Source: CAYQJS01 sp964417895 (GTDB taxonomy: Bacteria; Chloroflexota; UBA6077; SHYK01). Taken from it: a stretch of 64,000 nt of DNA. Below are positions 58,235 to 64,000 of the stretch, piece by piece. Location: NCBI GenBank assembly GCA_964417895.1, contig CAYQJS010000025.1, positions 8,491 to 72,490 of the forward strand, given 5' to 3'. Below the pieces are notes generated by a model, which had not been told where the DNA came from, did not search any database, and worked only from the letters and a program-made list of their open reading frames with translations. The position numbers and the translations under genes were made by a program. The number at the start of each line of letters is the position of its first letter. Positions within the stretch are counted from its first letter, which is position 1.

Positions 58235-59505
58235 CAGATACCGCCCACGAATCTGCCAGGGTTCAGAACTCCGCGCGGGTCCAGCTGTTGCTTGAGCGCT
58301 CGCATGACCGGCAGCGCATCACCGGGGCCGCCCCACGCATCGAGGGGTCGGGCGCCGGGTGGTTGATGCAGGACGACAAGCGAACCACCGCGGCGCTCGA
58401 GGTCGGCGCGTAGCTCGCGCAACAGCAAAGATACGTCTCCGTTCGCCCCCTCCAGCCGTAGCCAGCCGATGCCCGTCGCCTGAATCACGAGACGCCAGCG
58501 TGCGTGCCGCGATTCAGCCGCGCGGGCAATGTCGCCGACGGTCGTCGCCAGGTCGGACGGAAGGATTGCGAGCTTCGCGATCGCGGTCGAAGTCAAAGCG
58601 TCCCCGTCGCCTTGCTCCCACAGCTGCTCCCGCGCGGCCCACACCGTCGCATCGCCCTCAGAAATCTGGCGGGGCGTAGCCAGCTCGCGAATCTGGGCTT
58701 CTTGCGCCGAGATCCCCGCCTCGGTTCCCTCGAGTAGCACGTTTGCCTCCGGGGCAGCGTCGTTCGCAAGGCGCGTCTGAAGCGCAGCGTGCGCGAGTCG
58801 TGAATCCTGGATGGCGAACATCACCCGCTCCATCTCCTCGGCGTCCCCAGTGCGGATCGTGAGAGTTCGCGTGTTCTTCGGCAGCGGGTGCACGCGGAAT
58901 GTCGCTCGCGTGATCACGCCGAGCGTCCCCAGCGCGCCAGTCGCGAGCTTTTGAAGGTCATAGCCAGCGACGTTCTTCACGACCCTCCCGCCGCTCGACG
59001 CCAGCGTTCCGTCCGCGAGCGCGAGCGTGACGCCGATGATCAAGTCGCGCAGCCCGCCGTAGCGCAAGCGCAACGCCCCGCTATCGTTCGCCGACAGGAT
59101 GCCCCCGATCGTGGCCCGTTCTGGCCACAACACGTCCACCGCGAGCCTCTGCCCGTGGCGAGCCAACGCTCGTTGGAGCTCTGCAACCGCGCAACCCGCC
59201 TCGACGGTCGCCGTCTGATCGGCCCAGGCGTGCTCGACCACCCGAGTGAGCCGTGCCGTCGAGAGGACCAGGTCCGCTCCGGTTGGCGGATTCCCCCATG
59301 CGAGCTTGGTACCACCGCCCCGGGGGATAACGGCGAGCCCCTCGTCGTGGGCGAGCCGTAGGACGGCTCCAACTTCCTGCTCGCTCACGGGCTCGACGAC
59401 GAGGCGCGCGAATACGCCGCCAATTGTGTCTGCCGCGCCTGCCGGCTGCACGTGCGCCGTTCCAACGATGGCGCGCAGCTTCTTCTGGAAGTCGGCGTCG
59501 GGCAT
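58234..59505 (-). CDS. glcE: Glycolate oxidase FAD-binding subunit
   Basis: This 423-aa protein has a PCMH-type FAD domain: LAVIPRGGGTKLAWGNPP (about residues 55-72), ERATIGGILSANDSGALRLR and GGRVVKNVAGYDLQKLATGA (about 182-201). The GlcE subunit pairs with GlcD and GlcF. ATG 59505 starts it. It lies upstream of glcF, with glcD further upstream beyond a Uma2 gene; the usual order is D-E-F, so the Uma2 gene looks like an insertion. Confidence 0.9.
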   Translation of the reverse strand: MPDADFQKKLRAIVGTAHVQPAGAADTIGGVFARLVVEPVSEQEVGAVLRLAHDEGLAVIPRGGGTKLAWGNPPTGADLVLSTARLTRVVEHAWADQTATVEAGCAVAELQRALARHGQRLAVDVLWPERATIGGILSANDSGALRLRYGGLRDLIIGVTLALADGTLASSGGRVVKNVAGYDLQKLATGALGTLGVITRATFRVHPLPKNTRTLTIRTGDAEEMERVMFAIQDSRLAHAALQTRLANDAAPEANVLLEGTEAGISAQEAQIRELATPRQISEGDATVWAAREQLWEQGDGDALTSTAIAKLAILPSDLATTVGDIARAAESRHARWRLVIQATGIGWLRLEGANGDVSLLLRELRADLERRGGSLVVLHQPPGARPLDAWGGPGDALPVMRALKQQLDPRGVLNPGRFVGGI

Positions 59506-59567
59506 CTTCGTGTCAGGCTGGCAGCGATGGCGCCGCGCAAAGGAAGTCGGTTAGAGCGTCCAGCCGC

Positions 59568-60107
59568 TTAAACCTCTGTTTGGGCAAAGATGTCGTCGAC
59601 GGCGACGCTGAAGCCAGGAAGAACTTCCCCGCCCTCGAGCATGTCGCCCGAGCGAAGGATGCGCGCCTCCTGTCCGGGGACCTGGACTGTTATGGTGGCC
59701 GCAGCTGGGTCGATCACCCAGACAAGCTGCACGCCGTACAGCAGATAGAACTGGATCTTGTCCAGGAACTGAGCCCAATGCTGATCCGGCGACAGGATCT
59801 CGACGGCAAGGTCAGGTGCGGTGTGCAGATGCCGCTGGGACGGCAGGTGCTCTCTCGCCACATAGACGAGATCGGGAACGTACGTCCGCTCGCGACCTGG
59901 CGGACCAAAGATGCAACGCAGCTCCGTGAAGGCTCGCCCAATTCCCGTACGGACGAGGAATGGATAGAGAACAGCCCCGAGAAAAAGCTGTATCGCGGAG
60001 TGTGGCACATCGGGCATCGGCTTCTCGAAAGCCTCCCCGCATGCATATTCACTGGCCGGCTTCGTCTCTGGCAGGTGCAAGAACTGTTCCAGTGTTAGGC
60101 CAGGCAT
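59568..60107 (-). CDS. Uma2 family endonuclease-like protein (DUF820), inside the glc operon
   Basis: The 179-aa product has the Uma2 order: LTLEQFLHLPETKPASEYAC, RTYVPDLVYVARE (Asp), APDLAVEILSPDQHWAQFLD (Glu-x-Leu) and KIQFYLLYGVQLVWVIDPAA. It lies between glcD and glcE on the same strand, interrupting the usual subunit order. Function is unknown; predicted nuclease fold. Its own promoter, if any, is not evident. Confidence 0.83.
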   Translation of the reverse strand: MPGLTLEQFLHLPETKPASEYACGEAFEKPMPDVPHSAIQLFLGAVLYPFLVRTGIGRAFTELRCIFGPPGRERTYVPDLVYVAREHLPSQRHLHTAPDLAVEILSPDQHWAQFLDKIQFYLLYGVQLVWVIDPAAATITVQVPGQEARILRSGDMLEGGEVLPGFSVAVDDIFAQTEV

Positions 60108-60202
60108 GGCGGCTTTCCAAAAGTATCTGGTGAGTGTCTCGCTGGGTGGAGTCTAACGCACAGTGTCCCCGCCCGACGATCTCATGGCGGCAGCGACTAC
60201 CA

Positions 60203-61672
60203 TCAGAAGCGCTCGGCCACCCCGGCGATCTCCAGCGGATGGGGTGAATACTCGCCGGGGGTCTCGCCGCACAGACGCGGCCTCGGGAACACCTTGGTGG
60301 GATTGGAGAGCTGGAGCGGATCGAACGCGCAGCGGACACGCTGCATGGTGTCGAGGTCCGGCTCGGCGAACATCTTCGCCATCATGTGCTTCTTTTCCTC
60401 GCCGACGCCATGCTCCCCGGTGATCGAGCCGCCCTGCTCGATGCACAGCTCGAGAATCCTCTCTGACAACGCGAACGCTGCGTCCGCCTGCCCCGGGATG
60501 CGCGCGTCGTAGCACACTAGCGGGTGCAGGTTGCCGTCGCCAGCGTGAAACACGTTCGCGACCCGCAGACCAGACTCGGCGCTCAGCCGCTCGATCTCGC
60601 TCATCACCTGGGGCAGCGCCGTACGCGGGATGACCCCATCCTGCACGATGTAGTTCGTCGAGATTCGGCCCACTGCCGCGAATGCCGACTTCCGTCCCTT
60701 CCAGACGAGCGCGCGCTCGGCGTCGGTCTGCGCGACGCGGATCTCCCACGAGCCGTTCCGGCGGCAGAGGGCGTCCACCTGCTCCATGAGCGCGTTGACT
60801 TCTGCCTCGGGTCCATCCAGCTCGATGAGCAGCAGGGCGCCGCAGCTCGGATAGCCGGGGTGCACGGCGGCCTCTGCTGCCTGAAGCGCGAGGTTGTCCA
60901 TCATCTCAATGGCCGCGGGCAGGATGCCAGCCGCGATGACGTCGCTGACCGCCGCACCCGCTTCGTTGGTGGACGCGAACGCCGCGAGCAGCGTCTGCAC
61001 ACACTCGGGCCGCTTCACGATCCGCAACGTGATCTTCGTTGCGATCCCCAGCGTCCCCTCTGAGCCGACGAAGACTCCTGTTAGATCGTAGCCAGGCATA
61101 TCGAGCGTCTTCCCGCCGAGGTGCGCCAGTGTTCCGTCTGGCAGGACCACCTCCAACCCCACCACGTGCGTCGTCGTGAAGCCGTACTTGAGACAGTGCG
61201 CGCCACCTGCGTTTTCGGCCACGTTGCCGCCGATCGTGCACACAGACTGCGACGACGGATCGGGCGCGTAGAAATAGCCCTGGGCCGAAACCCGGCCCGT
61301 CACATCCAGATTGGTCACGCCCGGCTCCACGACGACCCGGGCGTTGACCAGATCCACTTCCAGGACCCGATTCATCCGCGCCAGGCTGATCACGATGCCA
61401 TCGGCGACGGGAAGCGCGCCGCCACTCAGGCCGGTTCCGGCGCCGCGCGCGACGAACGGAATCCGCTCGCGATGGCACACTCGCACGATGGCCTGCACTT
61501 CTTCGGTGGAGCCCGGCAGGAGCACGGCACGCGGCATCACGCGAAAGTTGGTCAGGCCGTCGCATTCGTAGGTGTGAAGGTCCTCGGGCGCACACAGCAA
61601 GCCACGTTCTCCAACGATGGAGCGCAACTCGTGTTGCATCCGGGCATCGAGAACGGCCTCGCCAACACTCAC
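60203..61672 (-). CDS. glcD: Glycolate oxidase subunit GlcD (FAD-linked oxidase)
   Basis: This FAD enzyme oxidises glycolate (or D-lactate) to glyoxylate (or pyruvate). PCMH domain: FVARGAGTGLSGGALPVADG (about residues 60-79) and CTIGGNVAENAGGAHCLKYG (about 133-152). The C-terminal domain ends with VFHAGDGNLHPLVCYD and QGGSITGEHGVGEEKKHMMA, the active-site His/Glu region. GTG 61672 is preferred because GGTGGAG lies 8 nt upstream; the frame is open to 61783. The last about 30 residues (after FPRPRLCGETPG) are longer than usual. Confidence 0.92.
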   Translation of the reverse strand: MSVGEAVLDARMQHELRSIVGERGLLCAPEDLHTYECDGLTNFRVMPRAVLLPGSTEEVQAIVRVCHRERIPFVARGAGTGLSGGALPVADGIVISLARMNRVLEVDLVNARVVVEPGVTNLDVTGRVSAQGYFYAPDPSSQSVCTIGGNVAENAGGAHCLKYGFTTTHVVGLEVVLPDGTLAHLGGKTLDMPGYDLTGVFVGSEGTLGIATKITLRIVKRPECVQTLLAAFASTNEAGAAVSDVIAAGILPAAIEMMDNLALQAAEAAVHPGYPSCGALLLIELDGPEAEVNALMEQVDALCRRNGSWEIRVAQTDAERALVWKGRKSAFAAVGRISTNYIVQDGVIPRTALPQVMSEIERLSAESGLRVANVFHAGDGNLHPLVCYDARIPGQADAAFALSERILELCIEQGGSITGEHGVGEEKKHMMAKMFAEPDLDTMQRVRCAFDPLQLSNPTKVFPRPRLCGETPGEYSPHPLEIAGVAERF

Positions 61673-61888
61673 GGCAAAAGCTCCACCCGCGATCGGCAGC
61701 ACGGTATTGTATCCACGCTTCCGCGCCGCGGCGCCAAGGCATAGAGCGGCCGGCTTCCTGCCGCTCGTGTTGCGCCACACCAATCAGTTCAGTACTCTGC
61801 CTCGTAGCAACGGTCGCGGAGCGAATACTTCTCCTACTACCACATTCACCTTGATCCGAGGCGCGGAATCGCTCGATAGCGGATAGGC

Positions 61889-62605
61889 ATGGAACCACCA
61901 CATCGACAAACGTCTGGGGCGATGGCAGGCAGTGGTCGTGGCGGCCCCGCGACCGCCGTCTACCTTGAGATTGGGGCCAAACGAGTCTTCGCCTGCTCCT
62001 TTGACTGGCCGGGCTGGTGTCGATCCGGCAGGAATGAGAAGCAGGCCCTCGAGGCGCTCGCGGCCGCCGGGGCGCGCTACGCGCCCGTAGCCGCCGAGGC
62101 GGGCCTGAGCTTCGTGCCTGGGATGGCCCCGGCCTTCGAGGTGCTCGATCGTATCCGGGGCTCAGCGACGACCGACTTCGGCGCGCCCGGCGCGGTGGCC
62201 CCCCGCGACCACGAGCCCCTGACGAGCAACGAGGCCGGGCGGCTCGCCGCGCTCGTCCGGGCTTCCTGGACCATCTTCGACGGCGTCGCCGCTAGCGCCT
62301 CCGCTGAGCTGCGCAAGGGCCCCCGCGGTGGCGGGCGCGACCGCGACGCCATCGTCGAGCATGTCCTCGCGGCCGAGTCCTCCTACGCGCGAACCCTCGG
62401 GATCCGGCTCCGTCCGCCGACGCTGACGGACGCCGTCGCGATCCGAGCCCTTCGTGACGCGATAGGGGAGGCTCTGAGCGCCGCCGCGGAGACACCGCTT
62501 GTCACCGGGAAGGGGTGGCCGCCTCGCTACGCCGCCCGACGCATCGCCTGGCACGTCCTCGACCATGCCTGGGAGATCGAGGATCGGAGCACGCCCGCCA
62601 CGTAG
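61889..62605 (+). CDS. Hypothetical DinB-like/actinobacterial-type protein
   Basis: This 238-aa protein opens (after a variable N-terminus) YLEIGAKRVFACSFDWPGWC, with EKQALEALAAAGARYAPVA. It ends with RIAWHVLDHAWEIEDRS; together with IVEHVLAAESSY, the His residues suggest a DinB-like metal-binding four-helix domain in the C-terminal half. The function is unknown. ATG 61889 or 61922 may start it. It is divergent from glcD. Confidence 0.68.
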   Translation: MEPPHRQTSGAMAGSGRGGPATAVYLEIGAKRVFACSFDWPGWCRSGRNEKQALEALAAAGARYAPVAAEAGLSFVPGMAPAFEVLDRIRGSATTDFGAPGAVAPRDHEPLTSNEAGRLAALVRASWTIFDGVAASASAELRKGPRGGGRDRDAIVEHVLAAESSYARTLGIRLRPPTLTDAVAIRALRDAIGEALSAAAETPLVTGKGWPPRYAARRIAWHVLDHAWEIEDRSTPAT

Positions 62606-62672
62606 GGAACCTACGCAGGTCGAGCGATAATGGTCCCGCCAATGTACGAGTCATTTCGACCGGCGTGCTTAG

Positions 62673-63431
62673 TCACCCGCGTCCGATGAATGGCATCTTC
62701 GTGGCCATGACTGTCAGAAACTGCACGTTGGCGTCCAGCGGGAGGCTCGCCATGTACACCACCGCTCTGGCCACGTGGTGGACGTCCATTGTCGCCTCGA
62801 CCGCGATGGCCCCGTGTGCCTGAGGCACTCCCTCTCTCATTCTGCCCGTTCTCTCCGTCTCTGCGTTTCCGATGTCGATCTGGCCACACGCAATGTCGTA
62901 CTTCCGGCCGTCCAGCGAGGTGGACTTGGTGAGACCCGTGATCGCGTGTTTGGTCGCGGTATACGGGGCCGAATTCGGCCTGGGGGCGTGCGCTGAGACG
63001 GAGCCGTTATTGATGATCCGACCGCCCCGGGGCTGCTGCTCCTTCATGATCTTGAACGCTTCCTGGGTACACAGGAACACGCCCGTGAGGTTGGTATCGA
63101 CGACCATCTTCCACTGCTCATACGTCAGCTCTTCGAAGAGGACGCGAGGCGAGAAGGTCCCCGCGTTGTTGAACAGCAGATCGAGCCGGCCGAACGTCTC
63201 CTGTGTTCTGCCGAACAGGGCCCTCACGGAGGCGGGATCCGTCACATCGGTCGGGACTACGAGCGTACGTGAACCCGGTTGCTCCCCCTCGCGGGCTGCC
63301 GCCTCGAGGAGCTCTTTGCGGCGGCCCGCGAAGACCACCGACCACCCGTCCTCCAGGAGGGCAAGCGCCGAGGCTTTGCCGATTCCGGTACCGGCTCCTG
63401 TGACGATCGCGATTCGTTCAGTCAAGGCCAT
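62673..63431 (-). CDS. Short-chain dehydrogenase/reductase
   Basis: This 252-aa classical SDR has NAD(P) binding TGAGTGIGKASALALLEDG (about residues 10-28), an Arg after the second strand (FAGRRKEL, suggesting NADP), NNAGTFSPRVLFEEL, and the catalytic Ser-Tyr-Lys in NNGSVSAHAPRPNSAPYTAT followed by KHA. The substrate is unknown. ATG 63431 (MALTERI) gives the usual SDR start; a GTG at 63455 is in frame. It converges with the gene at 61889-62605, leaving 67 bp between. Confidence 0.9.
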   Translation of the reverse strand: MALTERIAIVTGAGTGIGKASALALLEDGWSVVFAGRRKELLEAAAREGEQPGSRTLVVPTDVTDPASVRALFGRTQETFGRLDLLFNNAGTFSPRVLFEELTYEQWKMVVDTNLTGVFLCTQEAFKIMKEQQPRGGRIINNGSVSAHAPRPNSAPYTATKHAITGLTKSTSLDGRKYDIACGQIDIGNAETERTGRMREGVPQAHGAIAVEATMDVHHVARAVVYMASLPLDANVQFLTVMATKMPFIGRG

Positions 63432-63492
63432 TGGCTTTGCTAGCGCAGCTCCCACTCATGTACGTTCCACCCGATCAGGTGGTCTGGCGGCT

Positions 63493-63532
63493 GTCCCCTC
63501 CCCCCTTGCGGGGGAGGGCTAGGGGGAGGGGT
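63493..63532. repeat. GC-rich palindromic repeat upstream of the SDR gene
   Basis: CCCCTCCCCCCTTGCGGGGG with AGGGCTAGGGGGAGGGG: the same family as the copies at 9.05, 10.95 and 28.4 kb. Confidence 0.75.
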
Positions 63533-63642
63533 AGGCCGCGCTCGGTTCGACCAAACATTTCGCTGGACGTGCGTTAGTCCGACCAGTGTATCAGGAGCGC
63601 ATCCAGCCTCTTGCCCGCCGGGCGCTTTGTGATGGCTAATAG

Positions 63643-63825
63643 GCGCGGGCCAGGGACTGCGCGCTCAAGACGATCGACGTCGGCCACGTGGTCTTCGGCA
63701 GCGACTATCCTTTCGTGCCGGAGGGCAGTACCGAGCGAGGCATCGCGCTCACCAAAGCACTCGACATAACAGAAGAGCAGCGCGAGAACATCTTCCACGG
63801 CACGGCGGACATGCTGCTGCGCTAG
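63643..63825 (+). pseudogene. C-terminal fragment of an amidohydrolase (ACMSD-like)
   Basis: After a stop at 63640 the frame reads TIDVGHVVFGSDYPFVPEG, then EEQRENIFHGTADMLLR and stops at 63825. GSDYPF is the metal-site Asp motif and IFHGTA-MLLR the C-terminus of amidohydrolase_2 proteins. The N-terminal 80% is absent, so this is a truncated relic, followed directly by a dispersed element. Confidence 0.6.
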
Positions 63826-63927
63826 GTCAGGTACTGAACTGCACACGCTCTTGAAAGTTGCTCAACAGGGGGACTACACGCCCGGGCGAAACGGTCAGGC
63901 GGGCAGGTTCCTGCCCGCCTGACGCGC

Positions 63928-64000
63928 CTAACAGGCTGCTGAAAACCCGCTCACCCTGAGCTTGTCGAAGGGCCCGATGTGGTTCGACAGGCTCACCACG
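63928..64000. repeat. Dispersed element (CCCGCTCACCCTGAGCTTGTCGAAGGG), copy 3, cut by the window edge
   Basis: AACAGGCTGCTGAAAACCCG then CTCACCCTGAGCTTGTCGAA, and GTTCGACAGGCTCACC, match the left half of the 56705-56852 element almost base for base. The right arm would lie beyond the window. Confidence 0.75.

Noticed and set aside
59424..60098. Plus-strand ORF opposite the Uma2 gene
   Set aside because: The Uma2 motifs on the minus strand are clear; the plus frame has none.

Overview
This is a high-GC bacterial chromosome segment with short intergenic gaps. The gene mix fits a heterotrophic, aerobic member of the Chloroflexota or a close relative; this is an inference, because there is no rRNA gene to anchor it. 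Supporting points are two long secreted proteins with Thr/Pro linkers, F420-type proteins (a PPOX-class F420 enzyme at 4904-5326 and an F420-associated metalloprotease homologue at 44046-45203), peptide-type solute-binding lipoproteins, glycolate oxidase subunits, and dnaA without dnaN or rpmH beside it. A run of 10 Ns (21697-21706), several one-base frameshifts and many dispersed repeats suggest a metagenome-assembled contig.

Layout. 1-2.7 kb: two tandem family-5 solute-binding proteins. 2.7-8.1 kb: a small-gene zone with a DUF433/PIN-like module, a decayed PH-domain gene, an F420/FMN enzyme, a HigBA-like pair with a broken toxin, a secreted protein, and tRNA-Arg and tRNA-His. Partial copies of the tRNA-Arg 3' end lie at 5505 and 6783, as expected of old integration sites. 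8.2-12.5 kb: rhomboid protease, Fpg/Nei glycosylase, class II aldolase, a Tat-exported intradiol dioxygenase and two tRNA-Ser genes ending at a strong terminator. 12.6-20.8 kb: two convergent arms. The plus arm has a 29-codon leader, PspA, a two-helix membrane protein, a solute-binding/VWA fusion and a secreted phosphoesterase. The minus arm has a second solute-binding/VWA fusion and another two-helix membrane protein. This is the best candidate for an undescribed system. 21-31 kb: omega-aminotransferase, trehalose synthase, persulfide dioxygenase-rhodanese, and a sulfite reductase/siroheme synthase operon. 30-32 kb: a VapBC pair and a second DUF433/PIN-like pair. 32-37 kb: a sulfide:quinone reductase-like flavoprotein with an in-frame TGA, a DapA-family lyase, a BNR-repeat protein and a Nudix hydrolase. 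37-49.4 kb: two paralogous surface proteins flank a tandem cupredoxin, dnaA, a DinB protein and a lysA operon. 49.6-64 kb: an NMT1-type binding protein, M24 peptidase, VOC protein, DUF4143 ATPase with an unusual operator, FitAB-like pair, glycolate oxidase subunits glcD/glcE/glcF with a Uma2 gene between D and E, an SDR, and the tail of an amidohydrolase.

Two themes run through the window. First, sulfur and redox genes are dispersed but could cooperate: CysI with siroheme synthesis for sulfite reduction, persulfide dioxygenase-rhodanese, and the SQR-like enzyme for sulfide. Second, GC-rich palindromic repeats are found between genes and also inside reading frames: in the siroheme synthase linker and at the N-termini of the GlcF and DapA-like proteins. 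At least five ORFs carry single-base frameshifts, so either the assembly has residual indels or this stretch is decaying.
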